A DNA stretch of 64,000 nt from Glandiceps talaboti. Taxonomy: Eukaryota > Hemichordata > Enteropneusta > Spengelidae. A program made the position numbers and the translations under genes. The stretch spans positions 2,910,134 to 2,974,133 of the forward strand of contig NC_135562.1 of the NCBI RefSeq assembly GCF_964340395.1, in the 5' to 3' direction. The notes under the pieces are model-generated. The model was not told the DNA's origin. It saw only the letters and a program-made list of their open reading frames with translations, and did no database searches. This document shows positions 11,401-23,117 of the stretch, piece by piece; the first letter of the stretch is position 1; each line of letters starts with the position of its first letter.

Positions 11401-13547
11401 AGGTGATAGTGGTGTCTTATTTGTGTGGGTATAATCGCTGAAAAATGCAAGTCAATAACAAGTTTCAATCACCCACTTCAAATGCAAAACAATAACATGT
11501 TTTAATCTCTGATTGAGATACAAGGCAATATAATGTTTTAATCTCTCATTGAGATACAAGGCAGTATAATGTTTTAATCTCTCATTGAGATACAAGGCAA
11601 TATAATGTTTTAATCACCCATTTGAGTTTCAAGGCAATATAATGTTTTAATTACCCATTCCAGATACAAGGCAATATAATGTTTTAATTACCCATTTGAG
11701 TTTCAAGGCAATATAATGTTTTAATTACCCATTTGAGATTCAAGGCAATATAATGTTTTAATTACCCATTCCAGATACAAGGCAATATAATGTTTTAATT
11801 ACCCATTCCAGATACAAGGCAATATAATGTTTTAATTACCCATTCCAGATACAAGGCAATATAATGTTTTAATTACCCATTCCAGATACAAGGCAATATA
11901 ATGTTTTAATTGCCCATTCCAGATACAGGGCAATAACAAGTTTTACTCCCAATATTTCAGGCATGAGTTACAACATTACACCAATCAACTGGCTAAGGAT
12001 ACAAACAGATATCTTAAAGATTTACAGTCTCTACCACCAGCAGTGTCAGAATCTGACCAGGTAAGGAATATTTACCTCCTCCTCCTGCCCCCCCCCCCCC
12101 CACACACACACACAGACAGACACAGACACAAATTCTCTTGGACTTAAATCTACAACCCAAAGTTCATAGAGAAAGTAGTTTCTCTAGGATATATGAGTGA
12201 ATTAATGATAGTGACAAATTGCAAGCTAACATTTAAACACATCTCGAAAGCCCCAATTGCTGTAACTGTTTGCTATGATTTTTTGTATTGTTTCCTCAAT
12301 ATATAAAACACACCAATACTTTTAGATAATATCTTACGATACTCTAAGTTAAAGGTAGGATATTAGCAAGTGGATGTTGTAACTGATTGTGATAAATATC
12401 TGTTTTGTTGTGTTTTTCAACAGAGGCAAAGGAAAATGCAGAAGGAAAGACTAACAAGTGAGTTCACATCAGTATTGAATAACTTCCAGGCAATTCAACG
12501 TAAAGCTGCAGAAAAGGAAAAAGAAGAATATGCCAGAGTTCGAGCAGCATCTGGTAGAGGTTCTGACCTTAGGGTAAGTAGTGTTTTCTTGAGTCTTAGG
12601 GTAAGTAGTGTTTTCTTGAGTCTTTAGGGTAAGTAGTGTTTTCTTGAGTCTTAGGGTAAGTAGTGTTTTCTTGAGTCTTAGGGTAAGTAGTGCTTTCTTG
12701 AGTCTTAGGGTAAGTAGTGTTTTCTTGAGTCTTAGGGTAAGTAGTGCTTTCTTGAGTCTTAGGGTAAGTAGTGTTTTCTTGAGTCTTAGGGTAAGTAGTG
12801 CTTTCTTGAGTCTTAGGGTAAGTAGTGTTTTCTTGAGTCTTAGGGTAAGTAGTGTTTTCTTGAGTCTTAGGGTAAGTAGTGTTTTCTTGAGTCTTAGGGT
12901 AAGTAGTGTTTTCTTGAGTCTTAGGGTAAGTAGTGTTTTCTTGAGTCTTAGGGTAAGTAGTGTTTTCTTGAGTCTTAGGGTAAGTAGTGTTTTCTTGAGT
13001 CTTAGGGTAAGTAGTGTTTTCTTGAGTCTTAGGGTAAGTAGTGTTTTCTTGAGTCTTAGGGTAAGTAGTGTTTTCTTGAGTCTTAGGGTAAGTAGTGTTT
13101 TCTTGAGTCTTAGGGTAGGTAGTGTTTTCTTGAGTCTTAGGGTAAGTAGTGTTTTCTTGAGTCTTAGGGTAAGTAGTGTTTTCTTGAGTCTTAGGGTAAG
13201 TAGTGTTTTCTTGAGTCTTAGGGTAAGTAGTGCTTTCTTGAGTCTTAGGGTAAGTAGTGCTTTCTTGAGTACACAGTCACTAGTAGTACAATCACTGACA
13301 AAACATACAATGTGAAATAAATGACTGTCAACTCCTCTCAAGGCTGTATGTTCCGTACATGATGTAGAGGACCTAACATATCACTCTTGCCATGTTTTAC
13401 ACCTTGCAAAATAAAGAAGTGCTGTTTTCCTATAATTACTATGGAATGACAACCAAAAGACAGACAGACAGACAGACAGAGCTGTGCATAGAGACGGACA
13501 TAACAACAAACACCTCCACACATAATCACACACACACACACACACGT

Positions 13548-13607
<60 letters not shown>

Positions 13608-16600
13608 AGCTAAAATACACTATATATTGTTAGTAATCCACAGACATCTACATAATTCTCATCAAACATTATCAACTTTGTTTGTGTATTGTATGACTGA
13701 ATCATAAAAGTTTCAATTTTATTTGTTAATGACCAGGGTCCATTTGATGACGATAGAGAAAGTCAACTTATATCACTAGAAAGGTAAGATTTCATATTAT
13801 TTACATTTACTAGTAATTTAACAACAACAAAAACAACAATAACAACATATCTAGTGGTAATACAATAGCAGAAGCGATTCATAAATAGTATTATACTGCC
13901 ACATGATAAAAAATACAGAAGTGAGTGAAACTAAGTAAACATGTATGACATTGATATGCAGTGTGTTAAAACAGTATTTGAATTAGTATCTCATTGAAAT
14001 AACTAACAAATAAAACCATTTACATTCTTACTGTCAGTCAACCTGCTTCACTTATGTCAATGATAATTGAGTGATAGCGTAAGCAGGTGGACAGAGATTA
14101 TTCATTAAAGATGGGTGATGGAGTGTGAGTCTTGAAGGGCCGTGTTTCAATCCTGGGTCATTGCATTAGTTGTATCATAACAGTGGAGCTGTTTAGGGTC
14201 AATTTTTCTTCTGAGCTATCATTTTCTATAGTTCTGCCTGAAAACATCTAAATTTTGACTTAGACTGTAAGATAAAGACATTTGTGCAGTGCTATCAGTC
14301 AGCACTCATCTTAGGTTAAGAAGTCTGATAGGGCTGAACAACACGATGTATCTTACAGTGGTTTAGAAGTCTGATAGGGCTGAACAACACGATGTATCTT
14401 ACAGTGGTTTAGAAGTCTGATAGGGCTGAACAACACAACATATCTTACAGTGGTTGAGAAGTCTGATAGGACTGAACAACATGACATATCTTACAGTGGT
14501 TTAGAAGTCTGATAGGACTGAACAACATGACATATCTTACAGTGGTTGAGAAGTCTGATAGGACTGAACAACATGACATATCTTACAGTGGTTTAGAAGT
14601 CTGATAGGACTGAACAACATGACATATCTTACAGTGGTTGAAAAGTCTGATAGGACTGAACAACATGACATATCTTACAGTGGTTTAGAAGCCTGATAGG
14701 GCTGAACAACACGATGTATCTTACAGTGGTATAGAAGTCTGATAGGGCTGAACAAACACGATGTATCTTACAGTGGTTGAGAAGTCTGATAGGGCTAAAC
14801 AACACGATGTATCTTACAGTGGTTGAGAAGTCTGATAGGGCTGAACAACACAATATATCTTACAGTGGTTTAGAAGCCTGATAGGGCTGAACAACACGAT
14901 GTATCTTATAGTGTAATCCAAACTCTGCCTTGCACAGGACTTGCCAAAATTGAGTCATCATTACTGTACCATTGAAATGTGTTGGATTAATGTGAAAAGT
15001 GTCTATTTGATTACAGTCCAGGCAGTAGACCTGTACCATCACAAATGATGTTGGAGGAAGATGTTGATATGGAAGCTTTAAGGGAAAGAGAAACTGCTCT
15101 TAGGAAACTAGAGGTACTACTTATTAAATCTTTGTTGTAGTTCCTATTTATTTTGAGTGTTACATAGACAGCCAGTGAAATTGATAGTTTGGTCACAGAA
15201 TGGTTTTATGATATACTTGTAGTATTTGAGTACAGTGTATGTCAAGCCAAGGAGATACTGTATAATGGGGGGGGGGGTTGTGAAAATTTTTGGGTTCATT
15301 TGTGAAAAAAAAATATAACCAAAATACTTTCTCCTGGGGTAAATTCTGCTCGTTCCTCAGGTTCATTGACCGTAACATACACAGCTTCCCATCATAACAA
15401 GGGGAATGCACCAATTTATTTTTCAGTTATCAAACCTATTATCTATTAACTTTGAAAATATTTATATTTTCAGTCTGATATCACAGATGTTAATCAAATA
15501 TTCAAAGATTTGGCAACAATGGTACATGAGCAGGGAGAGATGGTTGGTAAGTGTGATGGCACCCTCAGTGTCCAAGAGTGTATTCCTTTTATCTGTGTAA
15601 TGCTTAGTCTTGTAATTTCAAAATCAGCCATGTTGCTGCATTATTTCATGCATACAATATACCATGAAAACATAATGATTGGAATGATGAATATTTGTGT
15701 TACATTTTTATTTCTATAATATATACTATCTTTCCTCATCTTGGTAAAAATGCATCCAAGACTGACGATTGCCCACTCCTGTTAAGTTATAAATACAGCA
15801 TCCCTAGGCCCTATAAGTTTACAGTAGAGAAAGGATGTTAAGTGTTGTAGCACTAGTTACATTTCAAATTCAATGTCATTGTGAGATTTATGAGCTGTCA
15901 AAGGGTAGACCACAAGTTTTGATTCAGTGAAAATTAAACCCACTTAAAAACAAATTCTCATATTGTATTTGTATACTAATTTAAACCTTTTCTCAAATCA
16001 AATTTATTCTTACAGATAGCATAGAAGCCAACGTGGAAAGTGCAGGAATACACGTAGAAGATGGAAATACACAGCTCAGACAAGCAAGAGATTACCAGGT
16101 AAGTTAGATAGTTAAAGTAAACTAAGAGATTACCAGGTGAGTTAGATAGTTATTCTACACTCAGAGATTACCAGGTGAGTTAGATAGTTATTCTACACTC
16201 AGAGATTACCAGGTGAGTTAGATAGTTATTCTACACTCAGAGATTACCAGGTGAGTTAGATAGTTATTCTGCACTCAGAGATTACCGGGTGAGTTAGATA
16301 GTTATTCTACACTCAGAGATTACCGGGTGAGTTTGGTGCCAAACAGGAATTTAAACAATTTGTAAAGGTAGCCTTTTTTCCAAAGTGAACCCTGACATCA
16401 TAGAAATCAGCTGAATTCCTCATGGTGGTCATGTGATCATTGCAACACAGTTATTCATACATGCTTTCATGTGATCATTGGAACACAGTGATTCATACAT
16501 GCTTTCATGTGATCATTGGAACACAGTGATTCATACATGCTGTCATGTAATCATTGGAACACAGCGATTCATACATGCTGCCTTGTGTTATTCAACAAAC

Positions 16601-16795
16601 CAAAAGCGCCGGCCCTTCACTAAAATATTCTCATCAGACAACCACTGATTTTATGCTTATTACTGTTTTATTTAAAGAAAACTCTTCTTCTTTATCTTTT
16701 AGAAAAAAGCCAGAAGAAAAATGGTAATCTTCATCATAGTTCTGTTGGTAATTATTGCTATTGTGGCACTCATCATTTACCTCAGTGTAAAATAA
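8440..16795 (+). CDS. STX12: Syntaxin-7/12-like endosomal Qa-SNARE, complete
   Basis: Ten coding exons join in phase: 8440-8512, 10767-10841, 11230-11299, 11961-12060, 12424-12573, 13737-13783, 15017-15113, 15474-15546, 16016-16098, 16703-16795. The coding exon's leader begins at 8284 and a non-coding exon ends at 6280. The product is 286 aa (vertebrate STX7/12 are about 260-280). The N-terminal Habc part includes [20 protein letters not shown] and [14 protein letters not shown], both characteristic of STX7/12. The SNARE helix carries [20 protein letters not shown] with the zero-layer Gln in HEQGEM. It ends in RRKMVIF and a C-terminal anchor of about 20 hydrophobic residues. Known role of the family: fusion among early/late endosomes and lysosomes. 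STX7 and STX12/13 cannot be separated here; it is probably the single pre-duplication form. Nearly every intron holds tandem repeats, and two overlap the 5' splice sites at 12573 and 16098. Confidence 0.95.
8528..8648 (+). repeat. Dispersed ~115-bp repeat, copy 1
   Basis: Shares with 9232-9345 the blocks TTAGATATTATTC, ATATTTTTCTTC, CCTAAGGGG and CTTGTCA.TATGAGT. The end can fold: TTGTCAGTATGAGT against GAGTAGTGACAA. A third, shorter relative lies on the minus strand at about 51955-52020. Confidence 0.65.
8765..9165. repeat. 43-bp minisatellite in syntaxin intron 2
   Basis: About nine near-identical 43-bp units containing AACCAGTGATGTAGACACAG and GTTGTTGTGATGTAGAACCA. The unit is not a multiple of three and lacks stops in some frames, which produces long spurious minus-strand open frames. 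It is flanked on both sides by copies of a diverged repeat of about 115 bp (8528-8648 and 9232-9345). Confidence 0.95.
9232..9345 (+). repeat. Dispersed ~115-bp repeat, copy 2
   Basis: Diverged direct copy of 8528-8648 on the other side of the 43-bp minisatellite, with the same CCTAAGGGGCCTTGTCACTA block and terminal foldback. Confidence 0.65.
9400..9555. repeat. Tandem ~58-bp repeat with GTTACAGTGAAATGA blocks
   Basis: Two to three copies of TAACACTGTAACCAAAATCC followed by GTGTTACAGTGAAATGAGAC lie in syntaxin intron 2. Confidence 0.7.
9880..10465. repeat. Two pairs of diverged tandem duplications in syntaxin intron 2
   Basis: A first pair (about 9885-9950 and 10025-10105) shares ATAGGGGTAGAA and GTGGTCATAGTCA. 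A second pair (about 10248-10345 and 10366-10465) shares TTTTTATTGGTGTTT, GTGAAATGTTTTAACAAAT and ACTGATAATTC.GTTA. They are local duplications, not genes. Confidence 0.7.
11440..11940. repeat. ~37-bp minisatellite in syntaxin intron 4, next to the 3' splice site
   Basis: About a dozen units containing CAAGGCAATATAATGTTTTA and then ATTACCCATTCCAGATA or a CTCATTGAGATA variant. The array ends about 20 bases before the real acceptor (ATATTTCAG, 11960). Each CCATTCCAG variant is itself acceptor-like. Confidence 0.9.
12570..13270. repeat. 27-bp minisatellite made of copies of the exon/5' splice-site junction (syntaxin exon 12424-12573)
   Basis: About 26 units of a 27-bp motif, CTTAGGGTAAGTAGTGTTTT plus CTTGAGT, start exactly at the last exon bases. 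The first unit contains the real donor AGG|GTAAGT (12574). Nearly all copies keep AGGGTAAGT; one reads AGGGTAGGT. Main variants are GTTTTC/GCTTTC and one extra T in the third copy. The unit is nine codons long, so both strands show long repetitive open frames (LRVSSVFLS on plus), which are not genes. Confidence 0.97.
13461..13605. repeat. (CAGA)n and (CA)n microsatellites in syntaxin intron 6
   Basis: A short CAGA tract at about 13461-13481 and a CA tract of about 80 bases at 13526-13605, downstream of the splice-donor minisatellite. Confidence 0.95.
14319..14915. repeat. 46-bp minisatellite with acceptor-like unit in syntaxin intron 7
   Basis: Thirteen 46-bp units containing GAAGTCTGATAGGGCTGAAC and TATCTTACAGTGGTT. 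TATCTTACAG in each unit looks like a 3' splice site; the genuine acceptor is TTGATTACAG at 15016. Two sequence classes (GGGCTGAAC/ACGATG and GGACTGAAC/ATGACA) alternate in blocks, which points to unequal exchange. Confidence 0.95.
16088..16330. repeat. 38-bp minisatellite copying the exon/5' splice-site junction (syntaxin exon 16016-16098)
   Basis: About six and a half units of AGAGATTACCAGGTGAGTTA plus GATAGTTATTCTACACTC. The first unit includes the last exon codons AGA GAT TAC CAG and the real donor GTAAGT at 16099; later units carry CAG|GTGAGT. Every unit has TAG two codons after the donor in the coding frame. Confidence 0.97.
16428..16582. repeat. ~46-bp tandem repeat in syntaxin intron 10
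   Basis: Three to four copies of CATGTGATCATTGGAACACA plus GTGATTCATACATGCT, next to the splice-donor array. Confidence 0.85.
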
Positions 16796-17162
16796 ACTGG
16801 CAGCCATATTCCCAGCATGCAGTTCTTCAGCTAGAGAGGTATCACCTTTGACCTTCGACCTGTAAACGACAAAATGGAGTCTTATGATGTATATTTGTAT
16901 ATAATTATTATCAGAAGCATGAACTGGATTAGTTTATAGTTTGCTTAGCATATCGAGGGGGGTGGGAGGGTGGGTAAAGGGGGGGGGGGTTGCATAATGG
17001 CTATGATTGAAATTTTGATGACACTTGCGTAAAGATTGGAAAGGGAGTATATAACTGTCAGTTTTAAGGAAAAAAAATTGATTGTGGTGTCTGAATATGA
17101 ATCTTGATATGATTGTTTCAGTATTGGCAACATTTCAGAATATTCTATGGGTTACATTGATC

Positions 17163-17168
17163 AATAAA
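17163..17168 (+). terminator. Candidate poly(A) signal of the syntaxin gene
   Basis: AATAAA lies about 370 bases after the stop codon, with a T/GT-rich stretch downstream. Confidence 0.6.
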
Positions 17169-17630
17169 TTTTATTTAACATGTTAAACATAGCTGGTATA
17201 AATTAAATGTGGCTTTTGTTAACACAAGTTGTCGGTCTCGGACCGAAGGACGGACGAATCGTAATTTCACACACTACTTGTGGTACTCTCTTACACAAAC
17301 ATTGATGGTAAAATAATGATGTACATCTGTGTACACACATCAAAGTACACAGTTTTGTCCAACTACAGAACCATGTAAAAGTAGACTTTAATAGCAGAGT
17401 GATAAAAAATGTAAAACAGTGAACTGAGATAAAACTGTCATAATTCAAATAGACAGATGATAAAAAAAACTATTTATATGTCAACTATTTTAAACTGTTG
17501 TGAGTATTTCCAGTTCAAATTGAGGTGGAATAGATTCCAGGACTTTGATGTAGGAAACTGAAAGAGAGAACTGTGTTACGAACTTTGTTACGCGACAATG
17601 AAAGCAACATTTTTAATTGTCCCCATGTGC

Positions 17631-17752
17631 AGAGACGATTATCATTGTTACTGAATGTATGGGGTGTTGTAATTTATAACTTTGAAAAGCAGAGACGATT
17701 ATCATTGTTACTGAATGTATGGGGTGTTGTAATTTATAACTTTGACAACAAA
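17631..17752. repeat. Two-copy 61-bp tandem duplication
   Basis: CAGAGACGATTATCATTGTT followed by ACTGAATGTATGGGGTGTTG occurs twice, almost identical, suggesting a recent event. Confidence 0.9.
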
Positions 17753-19199
17753 CAAATTTTACAGGATTTTCAGGACTAGTCTGTAAAGTGCTCTGTGACA
17801 GTGCCCTCACGCATCGGTCAACCCCTTTTAGATAGAGTATCGGGTGCTGATATTAGGGTAGACCAAAAAAATCAATATAATGGAATTTATTGTACAATCT
17901 TATGTGTACAGCTACATAAATATGTTTACTCACTTGTGATTTAGTATTTTATAAGGAGTACAAAGTACATGAAAGTCATTACATACAACAAAACAGTCTC
18001 AACAGTTGTTTAAGTTGCAGATAGTGTAGATTTAAACCTGATGTATGTATAAGGAGTAACTAGGTCTATGTATCTGTAAACATCAGTGGTAAAAACTAGA
18101 AACAATTGTTGTATTCCCAGATATTTGTAATCTGAAGTAGTTTCATTTTGAGGAAGACACTGATAATGGATCTATAAAGAGAAAGTAAAGGAAACGCATT
18201 TTAACATTTGCTTTGTATGAATAATGTAGAAATATATCTAACAAATATTTATAGTTGCTGTCCTTGAAATTTACGTGCAAAATAAAATGTATATTGCATG
18301 AACTGTTGCATCTCAAACACTGTGTTAACTGTTGTATGGTATATCAGGGTGTACAAACTAGAGCAATTAAGGCATCATAGTTTTGAATCAATTTACTCAT
18401 TAAAAAATTGTTATATGAATTTTGAAATCATTTGGAAGTTTTATTCTTAATTGTTTTTTTTGTTAATGTAATCTGTGTACTTGAAAACAGTGCACTTACT
18501 TTCAGTTAAATACATTATAACTTTTTACTGCCCATTTTGTTGAATTTGATTTGATTTTACTATTATCTAGTAAAGTAGAGAGAAATGTCTTATTTCATGA
18601 TTTGAAACGAGATAAACCAGGTAACAGTTACAAGGCTGCTTATTTCAGATTTGTAACTGTTACAACTAAAACATCAAGGGATCACCGAACGACCGTGCCT
18701 ATCATTTTATGTTCCCCAAGAACAATTTAGATAGATAAGAAATAGGCTTCCCACAGACCACTCTATACAAATATCAACATCTGACCCCTACTGTTACACA
18801 GACACACACATCGTCCTTGGAACAAACAAGCTATTACATTACAGGCTCAGATTTTGAAACATGCAAGTGTATTGATTCAAAGTTACAAGTGATATGTGTG
18901 CGTACATACAGTGTCTGCTTGTCATCAAGAGTGTTGTGTTGTTGATATTTGTAATGAGTGGTCTGTGGGAAGTCTGTTTCTTGTCTAACTAAATTGTTCT
19001 TGGGGAACATTATGTGTGTATGAAATGCACAGTCGTTTGGCAATCCCTACATGTTTTAGTTGTATCTGGATCATCTGAGTGTTGACGTCATGATACCATT
19101 TTTCTGTCACGGTATGATATGATATGATATGATAAAAGGACATAATTCCATACAATAAAAGTCATAATCAGAGCACTGTGTATTTGTACAGGGACTGCT

Positions 19200-19645
19200 T
19201 TGACTGCATTGAATGGATCACATGGCAGTCAGGTGATTCCTGTGTAATGTCACATGATGTACTGCATTGTATGGTGTCAAATGACAGGTATCTACATTGT
19301 GTTATGTGATTGTACTGGTGTCACATAATCAGATGCCTACATTGGTACCATATAACAGTCAGGTGGCTTCATTGCATGTCATGTGACAGTCATGTGATTA
19401 TGTATGGTGTCACATGACATTCAGATGACTACTTTGGTGCCACATTGCATGTCACATGACAGTCGTGTGTAGTGTCACATGACAACATGACCACTGGTGT
19501 GGCATAACAGATGGCTACAGTGTGCGATGTCATGTGATAGTCAGGTTATTGATGTGTGCACATGACGATAAGATAATCACCTGTGTTACATAATTCAGAT
19601 GGTCATGTGACAGTCAAATGACTACTATGTGGAGTCACATGATAG
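19200..19645. repeat. Degenerate repeat field rich in CACATGACAGTCA
   Basis: At least ten spaced, diverged copies of TGTCACATGACAGTCA or TCATGTGA-type blocks, with no strict period. It looks like an old minisatellite. Confidence 0.65.
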
Positions 19646-22600
19646 ACAGATTTGTCTTAGTTTGCACTCCACATTTTGTTGTTGCTTATATTGACAGCAA
19701 TGTGAAGTATCCATAATATTGAATCTTTCTGTCTACATGGCAGCATGTAGTACATAGAAGGAAGTTGTATCATTTTCACACTGACCAAATTTACAAGTTT
19801 GGCCAAATTCTAGGATTCAAACAAAGGAGCAAACCTCCTACTTTTGTAAATGGAACTGTGCAACAATAGGGAACTTGCAATCCAGACTGAGAATGCTCAG
19901 ACGCAAAGGACTATGGGATTATCTGTGGTTATTGTAATACCTAATCTGGAGCTACCAATAAAAAAAACCTCCCACAATTGTCAGGGTAACTATGAATTGA
20001 TCGTTCATGGTTGCAAACAATGTAACAGAATTGTTTACAATTCCAATTCAGTAGTATGTATTATCACATTTCCAATGATGCAACATTCAACATGGCGGGT
20101 TTGCAAGTTCCTTATTGATAATGTTATGCTTGAAATATATATATCAAACACCACACATTCAACCAGTCACAAGTGTTGAATTTCAGAGAAAACAAAACTA
20201 GAAGATGAAAAAGTTCTTTTTATTTTTGAAACAATATTTCTAATATGAGATTCCAGTACATGATATCAAACTAGAACAGCAGATATAGTTTCATAGAAAT
20301 ATATTATTGTCAGTGCCAAAGTATTGGTTTCTATCCAGTGAATTTTTTTTTATTAGCTATCATCAAAACTAATCACTTTTCCCCAAATATGTACATGCAA
20401 GTGATGTTTTCCTAAGGGAATATTATTGACTTTGCCAATGTGTATTCAGTTTTACTGACATTGCACTTGTAATTTCTCCAGTATGTTGAAATATCTTGGG
20501 GGCGAAAGCACAACGTCACATAAGCTCAATAAACGAGAGTTTGTTTCATCCAAAAGCCCCTCCCCTAAATGAAGCTTCACAAGTGTGACATTGACAAGTT
20601 TATATACCATGGTGAAAATTGTAGCAGTCTACCACTGTGATCAATACAATGCAAAAACATGGTAAACACATTAAAATGCGAAGTGGAAACCTAGCGCTGT
20701 ATATCATATTTGTTTAGTCTTAGTAGTGAATACAACCATTGAAGGTGTGAACGTTTCCATAATTTGGTTAGACGTACAAAATGTTCAAAAAGTTCAGCAA
20801 TCACATCGACACCAAACCCCTTTCCCTGAAATGAATGAAGTTCATTTCTTAGGCTTGTGTGACGTCATGTGATCATCCCAAAGAATGTAATTTTGAGTAA
20901 TTCTGCTAGAATTAAAAGATTTTTTCATTAAGCAAATTCTCTTTCTTTTCTTTTCTTTTTTTATGTCTTAGTTAAAACATTGCACCACTTTGTATCCAAC
21001 ACAGGATGTGTTTCCATGGAGATATTTTATGTTAAGAGATTATAATTATAGCTAGTTAAAAGAATCTAATTTTGGTGATACATGTGATGTCTTGAGTAAT
21101 GTAAATGGTGTCTACAAGACTGGGGGGGGGGGGGATGCTACAGTTTCAATCCAGGTTTTGGTTTACTAAGAAAGCCACAAACTAAAACTGTTGTTGCAAC
21201 ACTTTGAGGTGTTATTGAATGAACATTGACACACTATCTTGATTATAGGGTGATTATATATGCACAGCAGAGGCATTGCTATCATCCACTTTCAACCAAC
21301 TACTAGAACAATAATAGTTTTAGTTTGTGTCTAACTTAGTAAGCTGGTATTTCGATTGCTGCTGCAGTAAGTGGTAATCACGTGGGCTGAAATCATAGAC
21401 AATGATTGTCTGTAGGAGAGGGGTACAAGGTAGAAATTGTCTGAGATTGGGGAATGGGGGAGGGAGATGGCCATTAATTGTGTAGAGGGAGGTAGAAGTT
21501 AGTAACTGTTTCATGGCCATGGAGGGGGGGGGGGGGGGGTTTGACCAGTAATTGTCTAGGAGGAACGTAGATGTTAGAAGCTGTATTATTGCACAAAGAT
21601 GAATAATGTTAGCAGTAAAGCACTTATTCCATTTACCCACTTCACAGCCATACAGTTGATATGTGCCAGGAAAATTGGGAATGGATAACTTTCCAAAGTA
21701 CACACTTGGCTGAAAAGCTGCCTAAAAATAGCGCCACCTAGTGGTCATATCCTACAATCCTTTGTCTTTCTGAATGTTACCTACACAGAGCATTAGGTAC
21801 CACTGAACCCAACCAAGACCATGTACAATACTATCATGGCTATCTAGTGTATATATAGATTATACATACATAATGCCTACTTGTCAAAATATTCAAATAT
21901 TGCTAAAGCTAATGCCATATTTAGGGTTAGTTTTTAAGCTGGAATTTCAAATGAAATATGGTGATGTCATTTTGTTATATTTCTTTCGAATATGTATAAG
22001 ATATTTAGTGAAGTGGACACTGTCATTGCAAGTTGTTAAATATGTGGCAGTCGTAATCAATAAATTTATAATCTGACTTTGTTTTGTATATTTGGTTATT
22101 GTAATGTGTGGACTTACGCAATACTAGTAACTCTTGGTATTTTACCCCTTTCAACTATTATAGGCCAAATATGTCAGTATTACTGGTATTTTATTATATT
22201 CTGAAATATATCTCGGTTCACAAGTGTCTGTGGGTGAGGGGTGTTATACATGTGTGAGGCCTAGAGGGTGGTGGTCATGAATGTGTGAGGGGCTGGGGGT
22301 GCCATACATGTGTGAAGCGTGGATGTAATACATGTGTGTGTGTGTGTGTGTGTGATATAGAAATGACCATTTGTCTGTTAGAAGTACAATCACACATATA
22401 AAATATTCAGTCACCTTGTAATTTATTTCCTTACTTTTACATCGTGTTTTTATTTTGATGAGGAGAGCGATCTGGAGGATATTTAACAAAAGTATAATGT
22501 CCTCACACCATAAAAATTAATGTGCATGTCACCCCTATATAGTAGAGTAGAGTAGAGTATACAAAATGAATAAGGTGCTTGACAATACACTATTATGTTG

Positions 22601-23117
22601 TTGGTAGTTTTCATAAATAAGTGTTTGTCAAAGTGCAATGACCCATGAAATCATGACAAGAGTTGCTTCCTTTACTACCTGCCGTGTCATTCATATAACA
22701 AATTAAAGCATTGATTAAATTCTAATTCTAAGACCCAGTTTTCAGACTCCACGTCAGAGTATATTTTTGATGACGTCTGCCTACCCCCAAGGTCTTCATA
22801 AAGTCCAATGTTGAATCTCCAAATTTCACATTTATAGTGCTACCAGTATCTTATTAGACTGGAATTGGTCCATTCACACTAGGTTTCATATTTGTTCAAA
22901 ATCATTGTAAATATGGAGATACATATTGGTAATTGACATGATATTTTAGCATGTCAGGGTGGGATTTTAATTGTGAACATCATGCACTACATACTCACCT
23001 ATAAAGTCATGTATTTCAATAATTATTTGGAAAAAAAATGATTTTCAGGTGAAAAAAAGTCACAAACTGACTAATGCCTATGTAGTATCATGATCCATTA
23101 GGATTATCCGGTTATTC

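Larger units (their letters stand above)
17185..22300. other. Gene desert, part 1
   Basis: No coding exon was recognised on either strand; the longest open frames (about 110-127 codons at 19850-20179 plus and 21320-21703 minus) show no domain and no splice support. It contains a two-copy 61-bp tandem repeat at about 17631-17752, a degenerate CACATGACAGTCA repeat field at 19200-19640, and G-runs at about 21121 and 21523. Confidence 0.6.

Noticed and set aside
12570-13270. Interstitial telomere-like repeat, because every unit contains TTAGGG
   Set aside because: TTAGGG arises from the exon codons CTTAGG plus the donor G; the unit is 27 bp, not a hexamer run.
12469-13341. Long repetitive open frames on both strands (LRVSSVFLS and LTLRLKKTL type)
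   Set aside because: They are by-products of a 27-bp repeat (a multiple of three) made of the exon/intron junction; no independent coding evidence.
14319-14915. CRISPR-like regular repeat array
   Set aside because: Units are contiguous tandem copies with no unique spacers, in an intron of a eukaryotic gene.
19850-20179. 109-codon open frame in the gene desert
   Set aside because: No recognisable domain, no codon or splice support, and surrounded by repeats.
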